31,335 nt of DNA from a virus, in the IMG/VR virus record IMGVR_UViG_3300009184_000129, positions 1 through 31,335 of that record; one strand, written 5' to 3'. The notes below the pieces were generated by a model. The model saw only the letters and a list, made by a program, of their open reading frames with translations, made no database searches and had not been told where the DNA came from. The position numbers and the translations under genes are program-made. Position 1 is the stretch's first letter, and the number at the start of each line of letters is the position of its first letter. This document shows, in pieces, positions 5,464-13,281 of the stretch.

Positions 5464-5879
5464 AATGGAAATCCCGTGACTTCGAGAAGAACGGTCGTGA
5501 CGGCACAATCAAGTATCAGGTTGGTAAAAATGAGGCTATGCTTGTCTGTAGAATAGAAACATGGGCATTTGGTAGTTGTGCTTGCTTTGCATTAAGTAGG
5601 TTCAATGATGCCTACAACTTTCGCTATGATGCAGAGAACATTGATAAATTCTTTGAGTTTGTCTGCGGTTTAGACGAAGATTGGAAGCCCAGAGAGTTTT
5701 ACTTTCTGTTAAGCAAGAGCCAACTTGCTCAGGATAAACTAAAGTTTCTGTATAGACACCCCAATGTCAAATTGCGTGATGTGTTTAGCAACAAATCCCA
5801 TGGTCCAAACAAAGTTTATTTGTTTAGATATTCTGCAAGTAAGGATTTCAAAGCCTTCCGTAAATTGAAGGGTATGTAA
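5451..5879 (+). CDS. Unknown 142-residue protein
   Basis: The ATG at 5451 is preceded by GGAGAAG. The protein is mixed alpha/beta and basic, opening MFSVKWKSRDFEKNGRDG, with clustered cysteines in the middle (CRIETWAFGSCACF, about residues 33-46) that do not form a standard zinc motif, and ending RKLKGM. No family is recognised. It is linked to the next gene by a TAATG overlap. Confidence 0.75.
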   Translation: MFSVKWKSRDFEKNGRDGTIKYQVGKNEAMLVCRIETWAFGSCACFALSRFNDAYNFRYDAENIDKFFEFVCGLDEDWKPREFYFLLSKSQLAQDKLKFLYRHPNVKLRDVFSNKSHGPNKVYLFRYSASKDFKAFRKLKGM

Positions 5880-6265
5880 TGAACATCATAGACATATACA
5901 TAGGCAGAGATTTCTACGACTACAAGCGTAGCCCGTCACACCACGCGTGTGAAACCAATGTAGATGATGACTACATTGATGGACAACTCGAGAGAATTGT
6001 CAAGGAGTTTAAAGCCAAGAAAATCCCTTGGTATCTAATGACTGTCACCACATATGAGGTGGGTGGTGATGTTAACACTGCTCATTATCACAATGCTCAC
6101 CCCATGAAGGAGAAAATCATTCTCAATAAACCCGCTAAAGATGCACCACCCCCTAGGTATGGAATTAACATTGAAGAACTAATTAACGGTCATCATGGAT
6201 TGGCTGTTAATGTCTATGCACCGCCAGAAGCACAACAACCTGTAGAGGAGCCTGACTTTGATTGA
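5879..6265 (+). CDS. Unknown 128-residue protein
   Basis: It starts at ATG 5879 within the TAATG overlap. It is acidic, with many His and Tyr residues (SHHACETN, TAHYHNAHPM) and a proline-rich tail (YAPPEAQQPVEEPDFD). Several His clusters might bind metal, but no catalytic pattern is recognised. The 3' end overlaps the next gene. Confidence 0.75.
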   Translation: MNIIDIYIGRDFYDYKRSPSHHACETNVDDDYIDGQLERIVKEFKAKKIPWYLMTVTTYEVGGDVNTAHYHNAHPMKEKIILNKPAKDAPPPRYGINIEELINGHHGLAVNVYAPPEAQQPVEEPDFD

Positions 6266-6674
6266 ACTAACATTTGCCAGTAAGCGTGTAGTTACACCCC
6301 CTCCTGTATTGGAGGTGTCTAAACTACCATGGTATCCTGCAATACCCCCTAATGTTCAGCAACTAGCCGATGCCAAAGGCATCACTGTCCCTGAATATTT
6401 GAGGCGTGATAAGATTGTCCAAGAACTGTATGCCACAGTTAAACTGAAGGCGGGTGATACCGCATACCCAGTCAATGCTAGTGGCTATGCCAAGTATGGT
6501 GCTTCCATTGTCATAGGTGTATGTAAAACATACAAAGACTTTGGCACTGATGGTGTATGGAATGATGACAATCCCATGATTATCACCTTCTCTCCTCTCA
6601 AGAAACGAGAAGAACACATCTTCTGCACAGCGGATTACCTCGTTCATCGTAACCCCCACATAATTACTTGCTAA
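6258..6674 (+). CDS. Unknown 138-residue protein, TTG start
   Basis: A TTG at 6258 is placed 7 nt after GAGGAG and overlaps the preceding stop. No ATG fits. The N-terminal part is proline-rich (PPPVLEVSKLPWYPAIPPN), then comes a helix with ITVPEYLRRDKIVQELY, then a beta-rich half with CKTYKDFGTDG and FSPLKKREEHIFC. Hydrophobic beta strands around VIGVCKTY suggest a small barrel fold, but I cannot assign it. It lies directly upstream of the amidoligase cluster. Confidence 0.7.
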   Translation: MIELTFASKRVVTPPPVLEVSKLPWYPAIPPNVQQLADAKGITVPEYLRRDKIVQELYATVKLKAGDTAYPVNASGYAKYGASIVIGVCKTYKDFGTDGVWNDDNPMIITFSPLKKREEHIFCTADYLVHRNPHIITC

Positions 6675-7363
6675 GGTCTATCAAATTGCCTACACTAGCC
6701 TACTCACCGTTCGGTAACGGACACTCCATCTACCCCTTTGACGAACTATTCGACAATCAAGTAGATGCCTATGTTAATGGATTCAATGGTGTTGATGCCT
6801 TCCTGTTATGGGGTGGCACAGACATTCATCCATCATTCTATAATGAATCTCCACATAGATTCAATCAAGCCCCATCATTCCCATCTGAGCGTGATATGTG
6901 GGAATGGGGTGCAATGAAAGCGTGCAAAGCCAAGGGTATACCAATCATTGGTGTATGCCGTGGTGCTCAGTTCATGTGTGCATTTGCAGGTGGTAAACTG
7001 ATACAACACGTATCAGGGCATGACCGTGGCTATCACCCAGTGGTTACATCATATGGTAAGACTTATGATGTTACATCAGCACATCATCAGATGCTTGACC
7101 TAACAGACACTGAGCATGAACTAATTGCGTGGTCTCCATCTAATCTCAGTGCTGTATACTATGGTGCTAAGAATGAGACACCAGAACATCTATTGTTACA
7201 GATGCGAGAGTCTAAGTTTAAAGAACCAGAGATTGTATACTTCCCTGAGTTCAAAGGTTTGGCTATTCAGGGACACCCTGAGTGGGCTGATTTAAAAGAA
7301 GAGTTTGTGCAAGAAACAAACCGTTTAGTTGTCGAGTATCTATTTAACGAGAAATGGAAATAA
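6668..7363 (+). CDS. Class I glutamine amidotransferase-like hydrolase (peptidase C26/PuuD type)
   Basis: The triad of class I glutaminases is visible: the nucleophile elbow GVCRGAQ (Cys near residue 98), and GHPEW near residues 198-202 supplying His and Glu. The early GGTDIHPSFY and the SAHHQM segment are typical of the gamma-glutamyl hydrolase (PuuD) branch. It could supply ammonia to the ligases downstream or hydrolyse gamma-glutamyl bonds. Length (231 residues) is normal. The start is unclear: TTG 6668 overlaps the previous stop and lacks a Shine-Dalgarno sequence, whereas TTG 6686 has AAGG nine nucleotides upstream. That AAGG overlaps a copy of GGTCTATCAA (6675-6684). The 3' end overlaps the first amidoligase gene by 10 nt. 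Confidence 0.9.
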   Translation: MLRSIKLPTLAYSPFGNGHSIYPFDELFDNQVDAYVNGFNGVDAFLLWGGTDIHPSFYNESPHRFNQAPSFPSERDMWEWGAMKACKAKGIPIIGVCRGAQFMCAFAGGKLIQHVSGHDRGYHPVVTSYGKTYDVTSAHHQMLDLTDTEHELIAWSPSNLSAVYYGAKNETPEHLLLQMRESKFKEPEIVYFPEFKGLAIQGHPEWADLKEEFVQETNRLVVEYLFNEKWK

Positions 7364-8124
7364 CTATGCGTCTAGGCTCTGACCCCGAAGTATTCCTGCA
7401 AGACCAAGCAGGTAATCCCGTATCTGCCATTGGTTACATCAATGCAGACAAGTGGAATCCTATGCAGATTCCTGATATGCCTGAAGGCTATACCTTGCAA
7501 GAGGACAATGTGTCCCTCGAGTATGGTGTGCCACCAGCATCTAGTGCCGATGAATTTGTTCTTCACATTAACAGTGTGATGACCAAGTCTAAGGAATATC
7601 TACCTAACCTATCATTCTCTAAGTTGTCATGTATCATCTTCCCTGAGAGTCAGATGAATGACCCTCGTGCCCACATCTTCGGTTGTGAGCCTGACTTTGA
7701 TGCTTGGACTAAGGATGTCAACAAGAAACCGAATCCTCCTCATCCTCTTATGCGTAGCGCTGGCGGTCACATCCATGTCGAGACGCAGAAAGATGCACTC
7801 GATGTTATCCGTGCCATGGATTTATTCCTTGGTGTCCCCTCTGTGCTAATGGACGATGGTGAGATGCGTAAGCAGTTGTATGGTAAGGCTGGTGCATTCC
7901 GTGCCAAACCATATGGCGTAGAGTATCGCACTCTCTCTAACTTCTGGATATTTAACGATGACTTGATTCGTTGGGTCTGGAATAATACTCAGCGTGCGTT
8001 AGATAGCGTAGGCGTAGTAGATGTGTCAGCAGAGCAAGAGCGTATCTTGCGGTCTATCAACAACAGCGACAAGAAACTCGCTAAGAAACTGGTTAAAGAA
8101 TATGACTTAGAGGTGCTTTTATGA
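7354..8124 (+). CDS. Amidoligase of phage COOH-NH2 ligase type 2 (GS-like fold)
   Basis: This is a glutamine-synthetase-fold ATP-dependent carboxylate-amine ligase of the type first noted in phiEco32-like phages. It shows LGSDPEVF (residues 7-14, with acid D10 and E12), DNVSLEYGVPP (51-61, acid E56), GGHIHVET (137-144, metal-binding His) and GVEYRTLSNFW (188-198), the standard order of the family. The start may be ATG 7354 or ATG 7366 (MRLGSD), since homologues usually begin close to the second. A motif copy GGTCTATCAA (8051-8060) lies near the 3' end. The gene overlaps its neighbours on both sides. Substrate is unknown; amide-bond formation is the family reaction. Confidence 0.9.
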   Translation: MEITMRLGSDPEVFLQDQAGNPVSAIGYINADKWNPMQIPDMPEGYTLQEDNVSLEYGVPPASSADEFVLHINSVMTKSKEYLPNLSFSKLSCIIFPESQMNDPRAHIFGCEPDFDAWTKDVNKKPNPPHPLMRSAGGHIHVETQKDALDVIRAMDLFLGVPSVLMDDGEMRKQLYGKAGAFRAKPYGVEYRTLSNFWIFNDDLIRWVWNNTQRALDSVGVVDVSAEQERILRSINNSDKKLAKKLVKEYDLEVLL

Positions 8125-8720
8125 TGTTTATCCCCATGCTTGCTGATGATATTAACAAATATTATCGGCATACCTATGTCAAGTTTAAGGAAACTGGCGA
8201 TACCCTGTATTACATTCGTGATGTAAATCACAGATTGATTCGTGGCACTGACCAAGACGGCACAGAGTTTGAACTCTATCTCAGCGATGACCATCCATAT
8301 GAAGTGGATTATGTCTTGCCTAACAAGAGTTTCTTCCAACTGGCTAAGAGTGCTTGCCTGTTACAGCGTATCCCTGCTAAACAGTATCGTCGTGGCTTAT
8401 GCAACGAGAATACTCGTATCACTCGTGTCGGTAAGACTGGTAACCTTGTGTCCATGGACTTATCGTTTGATGTGCTCAAGGCGTTTGTTGGTAAACAGAC
8501 ATTCCCTAGCCTATCCACTGTGCTTATCCAGCGTGCTAAGCCCATCTCCGTAGCCCTGTCCAGCAGATTTGCCTATGTCCCTGAGAATGGTATGCTCTTT
8601 GCTGACCTCACCCCCGTAGCCCAGATTAACAAGAAGGAGAAAACCATTGTGATGCTTCACAATATATTTAGACCTGAGATTGTAGAACTCACCAAGAATA
8701 CTGATTTGGAGTTTGTATGA
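8121..8720 (+). CDS. Unknown 199-residue protein inside the amidoligase cluster
   Basis: It starts at ATG 8121 (ATGATG overlap with the previous stop) and ends four nucleotides into the next gene. It is basic and beta-rich, with no recognised catalytic motif. It opens MMFIPMLADDINKYYRHTYV, has a segment GTDQDGTEFELYLSDD and a patch of basic residues (LQRIPAKQYRRGL). Its position between two amidoligase genes with coupled starts argues for a role in the same pathway, for example as substrate, carrier or scaffold. This is inference. Confidence 0.75.
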   Translation: MMFIPMLADDINKYYRHTYVKFKETGDTLYYIRDVNHRLIRGTDQDGTEFELYLSDDHPYEVDYVLPNKSFFQLAKSACLLQRIPAKQYRRGLCNENTRITRVGKTGNLVSMDLSFDVLKAFVGKQTFPSLSTVLIQRAKPISVALSSRFAYVPENGMLFADLTPVAQINKKEKTIVMLHNIFRPEIVELTKNTDLEFV

Positions 8721-9481
8721 GATTGTTCCAAGCATTAAACCTAAACAAGAGTGACTTAGATGATGCTAAGCAATTTGTTGCTGGCATAGAGTGTGAGATA
8801 GAGAGTGTCGATAGCAAGCGAGACTTCCCTTTCTTTCAGTATACAACAGACGGCAGTCTGCGTAATGACGGTGCAGAGTTCATCTCTATCCCGTTAGAGA
8901 AAGATACATTGATGGGTGCATTCAAGAATCTCCATGCAGAGATTGAATTGTATGAGCCAGAGAATGCTTTCTCCAATCGCACATCAACCCATGTGCATAT
9001 TAATTGCCGTAGCCTAACGGAAGAGAATGCCCGTCAGTTGGTATTGTTCTATGCATTGTTCGAGGAATATTTCTTTGCAATGGTAGACAAAGACCGCAGA
9101 CACAACATTCATTGTGTCCCGCTTACCGAAACATTCTTGCCATCTATATACAAGTATCCATTGCTCAAGGCAATGACACAGTGGCACAAGTATACAGCGT
9201 TGAATGTATTGCCGTTAGCCAAGCAAGGTTCAATAGAGTTCCGTCATCTGCAAGGCACTGACAATCCTGTCTTGCTCGAAGAATGGCTAACAACTTTAGA
9301 CAATCTATGGCGTATGTGTCAGCGTGAGGAAATCAATCCAACCTCGCTGAACAATCCAATCGTGGTGAAACAATGGTGGCGAACATTGTTTGGACATAGC
9401 CCACGCATCATGGCTCTCGAGCCTACTCTCCCAAGCATGACTAGAAACAGTATGCTTGATGTCAAGTTCGCCTTCATCTAA
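8717..9481 (+). CDS. Second amidoligase (GS-like, PF12224 type)
   Basis: A different amidoligase branch from the gene at 7354. Motifs in order are GIECEIE (residues 23-29, acids E25 and E27), TDGSLRNDGAEFIS (44-57), THVHIN (91-96, metal-binding His and the Asn), KYTALN (158-163) and GSIEFRHLQGT (171-181, Glu and Arg of the phosphate/ATP site). All key residues are present, so it should be active. It would join a carboxylate to an amine using ATP. It begins inside the stop of the previous gene (ATGA) and ends 8 nt before the class II glutaminase. Length (254) fits the family. Confidence 0.88.
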   Translation: MRLFQALNLNKSDLDDAKQFVAGIECEIESVDSKRDFPFFQYTTDGSLRNDGAEFISIPLEKDTLMGAFKNLHAEIELYEPENAFSNRTSTHVHINCRSLTEENARQLVLFYALFEEYFFAMVDKDRRHNIHCVPLTETFLPSIYKYPLLKAMTQWHKYTALNVLPLAKQGSIEFRHLQGTDNPVLLEEWLTTLDNLWRMCQREEINPTSLNNPIVVKQWWRTLFGHSPRIMALEPTLPSMTRNSMLDVKFAFI

Positions 9482-9489
9482 GGAACTAT

Positions 9490-10689
9490 ATGTGTGGTAT
9501 CGTAGGCGTAGTCCTAAAAACTGATAAGGGTTTTCTAAAACAAACAGAAGACTCCTTCTACCAAATGCTATATGCTGATGCTTTGCGTGGCGATGACAGC
9601 ACTGGCATTATATCTGTGGAGAATGACACAACATTCCACATATCCAAAGAAGCAAGCCACCCTGCATGGTTTATCCCTATCTATGATGCAAGCCCAGTAG
9701 GTAAGGCTATGTGGTCGGATGGTAGGGCGCTCATTGGTCACAATCGTAAGAAGACCATGGGTCTTATCGATGACACAAGTGCTCACCCATTCGTAGTAGG
9801 CGATGAGTTTGCTATGGTTCATAACGGCACATTGTATAATCATCAAGCACTAGCCAAGACAACAGTCGACAGCGAGGCATTGACTATTCACTTAGCCAAA
9901 GCATTCGAGCATGATGACTATGTCGCTGATGTAGAGGAAGCATTGGGTCAGGTAAACGGTGCATATGCCGTGGCTATGTATGACCAGAGACACAATGCCA
10001 TTCGTCTCTTGCGTAACAAAGAACGACCGTTATGTTACATAGAAATGGACAATGCTTGGTATTTTGCTAGCGAGGCAGGTATGTTGCTGTGGATATTATC
10101 CCGCAATGGCTATGACATGACTAAGAGCAAGGTGCAATTCATTCCTGAGCATACTCTTGTATCGTTTAACTTAGATAACAATACGATGAACGAAGAGGTA
10201 TTGGTGCCAAAAAAGCCCTATACCCCTATCAAGACTATAGTCAAGGCATATACGGGGGGTATGGCGGGTATTAATGGGAAGGATGGGTTGAGCAAAAATG
10301 CTTTCAAGCGATTTCGTAGAAAGATTATTAACACCAAGTTAGAATGGTGGTGTGAAGATTTCATCGAATCCAACTACCCCAAAACATTATACGATGGCGA
10401 AGTAATGCTTACCCTCATGGGTGTGTCTGACGGATTGCTCATTGACCATCATCTGTCAACAGAAATAAATTACAAAGATTTAATTCTTACTCCAGATGAC
10501 TTGACAGATAGGCTCTGGACTGGTATAGTAGAGGATGTGTTCTATGACGTTAAGTCTAAGCGCGTATCCATCCATCTTAGAGATGCTCTCCCCCTCCCTG
10601 TATCCTATCGCAAGAACACTGTAATAGATGCAGAATACATCAGAAGGAAACTAGATGATAAAGAAAAAGCCGAGTCTCTTGTGCACTGA
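9490..10689 (+). CDS. Class II (Ntn) glutamine amidotransferase
   Basis: The protein starts MCGIVGVV, so that Cys2 becomes the N-terminal nucleophile after Met removal. It also shows RGDDSTG (33-39), GHNR (83-86), VHNGTLYN (110-117, oxyanion Asn/Gly) and DSEA (127-130), the complete glutaminase site of the GlmS/PurF/AsnB family. The first 200 residues are the glutaminase domain. The remaining 200 residues (after about KKPYTPIKT) are not a known synthetase domain and may dock the ligases. It is expected to release ammonia from glutamine for the cluster. GGAAC lies upstream of the ATG. A candidate promoter (10501-10529) lies in the 3' part. Confidence 0.93.
   Translation: MCGIVGVVLKTDKGFLKQTEDSFYQMLYADALRGDDSTGIISVENDTTFHISKEASHPAWFIPIYDASPVGKAMWSDGRALIGHNRKKTMGLIDDTSAHPFVVGDEFAMVHNGTLYNHQALAKTTVDSEALTIHLAKAFEHDDYVADVEEALGQVNGAYAVAMYDQRHNAIRLLRNKERPLCYIEMDNAWYFASEAGMLLWILSRNGYDMTKSKVQFIPEHTLVSFNLDNNTMNEEVLVPKKPYTPIKTIVKAYTGGMAGINGKDGLSKNAFKRFRRKIINTKLEWWCEDFIESNYPKTLYDGEVMLTLMGVSDGLLIDHHLSTEINYKDLILTPDDLTDRLWTGIVEDVFYDVKSKRVSIHLRDALPLPVSYRKNTVIDAEYIRRKLDDKEKAESLVH
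10501..10529 (+). promoter_or_regulatory. Candidate sigma70 promoter inside the class II glutaminase gene
   Basis: TTGACA (10501-10506), a 17-nt spacer and TATAGT (10524-10529, one base off consensus) lie within coding sequence. It would start transcripts about 120 nt before the ATP-grasp gene. Coding constraint could produce this by chance, so it is less certain than the others. Confidence 0.5.
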
Positions 10690-11359
10690 AAAAGGCTTAA
10701 AGAGTAAAAGCCTGCGCCTAATAGCGCAAGGTCTATCAGCAAGGTTAGGCAAACGCATATGGCGCACAACCCGTCCTAGCAACATTCGACCACAGTTTAA
10801 ATATGGTCAGAGTGTCAACAAACTAAGCCAGTATCAGTGGTTTAAAAACAACAACATTCCATCTCTGGAATTTACAACAGAACTGAATGAAGCAGTGGAC
10901 TGGTGTGAAGAAGGTCACACCGTGTTCGGTCGTAAGTATCTTAATGCTTCCTGTGGTAAGGGCATCATGGTGTTTGAGTCTTCGTTGGATGTAGAGCCAT
11001 GTCCTGTGTATACTCTATACAAGAAGAAGAAGCGTGAGTTTCGTGTCCATGTCTTCAAAGACCAAGTGGTAAGTGTGGTCGAGAAGAAACGCAAGAAGGA
11101 GTTTGATGGTGCAAGGGATACCAAAATCCGAAACGTCGCCAACGGATACGTCTACGTTCAACAAAATGTGGATGAACCAGATGGTCTCCGAGAACTGGCA
11201 TTGCGTGCGGCTCAAGTATCCTACTCTGATTTCAGAGGTGTGGACATCGGTTACAATAAACTCAAAGACGAACTCTTTGTCATTGAGGTTAATTCAGCCC
11301 CAGGAATTCAGGGCAACAACATCAACAGATACTTGGAGGCAATCGTCCAATATGTTTAA
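10655..11359 (+). CDS. ATP-grasp ligase (RimK-like)
   Basis: This 234-residue ATP-grasp enzyme has a nucleotide-binding lid with FGRKYLNASCGKGI (91-104), the EFRVHVF strand (128-134), a Lys-rich loop, and the metal-binding end FRGVDIGYNKLKDELFVIEVN (Glu211 and Asn213) followed by SAPGIQG. The pattern fits ligases that add amino acids or amines to carboxylates. The start at ATG 10655 has AGAAGG upstream and overlaps the previous gene by 35 nt. One copy of GGTCTATCAG (10730-10739) encodes GLSA near the N-terminus, outside the catalytic core. With the two amidoligases it gives three separate bond-forming enzymes in one cluster. Confidence 0.9.
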   Translation: MIKKKPSLLCTEKGLKSKSLRLIAQGLSARLGKRIWRTTRPSNIRPQFKYGQSVNKLSQYQWFKNNNIPSLEFTTELNEAVDWCEEGHTVFGRKYLNASCGKGIMVFESSLDVEPCPVYTLYKKKKREFRVHVFKDQVVSVVEKKRKKEFDGARDTKIRNVANGYVYVQQNVDEPDGLRELALRAAQVSYSDFRGVDIGYNKLKDELFVIEVNSAPGIQGNNINRYLEAIVQYV

Positions 11360-12038
11360 AATCAATATTCTCAAGAAGCATAAGGGTCAGTATGCCGAAA
11401 TTGACCAGCCCAATCCTTTGCGTTGGCGTATTATGCATCGTAGCAAAGATGTGTTAACATCGCAGTCCTGTCTCATCAAATGTAAGGACTTCTTTAATGA
11501 CGTAGTGGCATGGAAGAAAGCCAAGAAAGCCTTCGTCATATACAGTTTTAAGAACAACATCAAGTTCAATAAAGGTGGTGTATATCTTCACTTAACAGAG
11601 ATAGACAACCGTGACTTGTTTCTTAAGAACTTGAACATTGTAGACATTCGATTAGAGCAAGACTTAGGTGTATCTTTAACTTTATGGAACGATACTCCCA
11701 CTAGTATTGTTGTATTAATACCACAGAAAGTATTTAACAGCACCTACTACATCTCTCTGTTGAGTATGCTCATTCGGTTGTGTAATTACAACATTGAATA
11801 CACTACATGGGACAGTATCTTTGATGAAAATGCCCCTCTTAACACCGTAGAGGAAGCCTTTAACGACAATGCTAAAGCATTCACACAGAAGAATGGTTTT
11901 AAACTGTTGACAAAGTATCGTAAGTTGTGGTATAATAGCACTAATGGGTGGGACAGTGCATCAGGTAAGGATTTGATAGGTTCAATCATCCATAACAATG
12001 GTGTATGTGATTGGGTTAAAAGCATGGAGGCTAAATGA
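11352..12038 (+). CDS. Unknown 228-residue protein, end of amidoligase cluster
   Basis: The ATG at 11352 overlaps the end of the ATP-grasp gene by 8 nt. The frame is open further upstream but there it only shadows the ATP-grasp gene. The protein is basic and mixed alpha/beta, opening MFKINILKKHKGQYAEIDQP, with a hydrophobic central part (TSIVVLIPQKVFNSTYYISLL). I see no catalytic motif. It may belong to the amidoligase pathway by position. A consensus promoter lies inside its 3' third, so genes after it form a separately transcribed unit. Confidence 0.75.
   Translation: MFKINILKKHKGQYAEIDQPNPLRWRIMHRSKDVLTSQSCLIKCKDFFNDVVAWKKAKKAFVIYSFKNNIKFNKGGVYLHLTEIDNRDLFLKNLNIVDIRLEQDLGVSLTLWNDTPTSIVVLIPQKVFNSTYYISLLSMLIRLCNYNIEYTTWDSIFDENAPLNTVEEAFNDNAKAFTQKNGFKLLTKYRKLWYNSTNGWDSASGKDLIGSIIHNNGVCDWVKSMEAK
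11907..11936 (+). promoter_or_regulatory. Consensus sigma70 promoter before the primase block
   Basis: Perfect TTGACA (11907-11912) and perfect TATAAT (11931-11936) are separated by 18 nt. It lies inside the gene at 11352-12038 and would start RNA about 90 nt before the ATG at 12035, feeding the primase genes. Confidence 0.72.
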
Positions 12039-12376
12039 TTTACAATCCAGATAAATGGGTTATCGTAAAGATAACAGATAAAAAAGATAAGACACACTAT
12101 CGTGTGTTCGGTTCATGGTATGGAGGATACCTAGGTAGTGATTCTTGGAGAATGAATTCAGGAATCAATGGGGCATCTCGTGAAGATGATGTCTATTCTT
12201 TTTATGGTAGCAGTGGCTCAGAGTATAGATGCCATAACAAAACTTATGGAACATCTGGGTATGGTGGAGGTGTGTTAAAACAAATGACTGACCAACATAA
12301 AAAAGCAGATGTCACAATAACAGTTATGCCAGAACATACTAACTGGCTAACATTAGATTGGGGAAATGTAAAATGA
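12035..12376 (+). CDS. Conserved phage protein of unknown function, 113 residues
   Basis: It starts in an ATGA overlap. It opens MIYNPDKWVIVKI and carries FGSWYGGYLGSDSWRMNSGI, then YSFYGSSGSEYRCHNKTYGTSGYGGGVL. This Gly/Tyr/Ser-rich pattern is one I associate with a small protein found in many unrelated phages without a known role. It is likely a compact beta fold. It is coupled to the next gene by another ATGA. Confidence 0.8.
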   Translation: MIYNPDKWVIVKITDKKDKTHYRVFGSWYGGYLGSDSWRMNSGINGASREDDVYSFYGSSGSEYRCHNKTYGTSGYGGGVLKQMTDQHKKADVTITVMPEHTNWLTLDWGNVK

Positions 12377-12546
12377 AATGCTCATGTTGTGATGTAATCC
12401 TGTCAACACGGGAATCAGTGCGTAAATTTAAAAGTAGCGGTGAGTATGTAGATATGTGCGACAAGTGTTTGTCTACCATCTCAGATGATGTAGCCGTAAT
12501 AGAAGGAAAGGTTACAGAAGATAATGAATACAATGACTACGAGTAA
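12373..12546 (+). CDS. Small zinc-ribbon protein, 57 residues
   Basis: The ATG at 12373 overlaps the previous stop and follows GGGGAAATG. The product opens MKCSCCDVILSTRESVRKF and has MCDKCL near residues 28-33, giving a CxxC/CxxC zinc ribbon, followed by an acidic tail (EGKVTEDNEYNDYE). It ends exactly where the primase gene starts. A role beside the primase is possible but unproven. Confidence 0.7.
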   Translation: MKCSCCDVILSTRESVRKFKSSGEYVDMCDKCLSTISDDVAVIEGKVTEDNEYNDYE

Positions 12547-13268
12547 TGGCTAAGTTTCTTAAACACGAGAGTTGCCCACAATGTGGGAGTAGAGACAACT
12601 TAGGTAGGTATTCCGATGGTAGTGCGTGGTGTTTCGGTTGTGGCTATTATGAACGCAGTGACACCAGTCCCTTTGTAGGAGAACGAAATGGGAAAACTGA
12701 AGAGTATGATGATGGAGAACGAGTATGCTTCCCAGATGATGCAACAAACACTCTGGACGGAAGAGGATGTGAATGGCTTGCTAAGTATGGACTTACAGCA
12801 GTTGACGCAATTAAGGCAGGATTTAAGTGGTCTCCTAAATGGGAACAACTCCTTATGCCCTTCTATGGAGAAGACGATGAACTCGTCTGTATCCAAGCCA
12901 AAAACTTTAATCCTAAACGAGCAAGCAAAGCCAAGTATTACAATGTTGGGGAAAAGGCCAAATCACGGACAATATACGGTTCACACGGAGAACTCCTCGT
13001 CTTAACCGAGGATGCTGTATCAGCCCTCGTAGTGAGCCGTGTAGCAGACGCTAAGCCTTTGCTTGGCACATCCATATCCCGATACCATTTAAGTCTCTTA
13101 AAGGGGCATTACAATGCGTTGGCGGTATGGCTTGACAACGACAAGTGGCGTGAAGCAAGGGAGATAGCAGATGTTGCAAAATTATTGGGATTGGATTGTA
13201 GAACTGTCTTTACGGAAAAAGATCCGAAGGAGTATTCGCTTGATGAAATCAGGAAGTTTGTGGCGTAA
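12546..13268 (+). CDS. DNA primase, T7 gp4 primase-domain type
   Basis: It makes RNA primers at the fork. The N-terminal zinc-binding domain has CPQC (C10, C13) and CFGC (C29, C32). The Toprim catalytic part shows LLVLTEDAVSAL (Glu155) and ALAVWLDNDKWRE (D197-D199), with PLLGTSIS between. In T7 this module is fused to a helicase. Here the protein stops at 240 residues and the helicase is a separate gene 600 nt downstream. The ATG follows the previous TAA in a TAATG overlap. Length and motifs are complete, so it should be functional. Confidence 0.92.
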   Translation: MAKFLKHESCPQCGSRDNLGRYSDGSAWCFGCGYYERSDTSPFVGERNGKTEEYDDGERVCFPDDATNTLDGRGCEWLAKYGLTAVDAIKAGFKWSPKWEQLLMPFYGEDDELVCIQAKNFNPKRASKAKYYNVGEKAKSRTIYGSHGELLVLTEDAVSALVVSRVADAKPLLGTSISRYHLSLLKGHYNALAVWLDNDKWREAREIADVAKLLGLDCRTVFTEKDPKEYSLDEIRKFVA

Positions 13269-13281
13269 ACGAAAGGACGTT

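Noticed and set aside
11073-11351. Upstream extension of the 11352-12038 gene
   Set aside because: The extension lies wholly within the ATP-grasp catalytic region in a different frame. The ATG at 11352 fits the normal 8-nt overlap.
13131-13165. TTGACA inside the primase gene as a promoter
   Set aside because: No -10-like hexamer occurs at 15-19 nt spacing.
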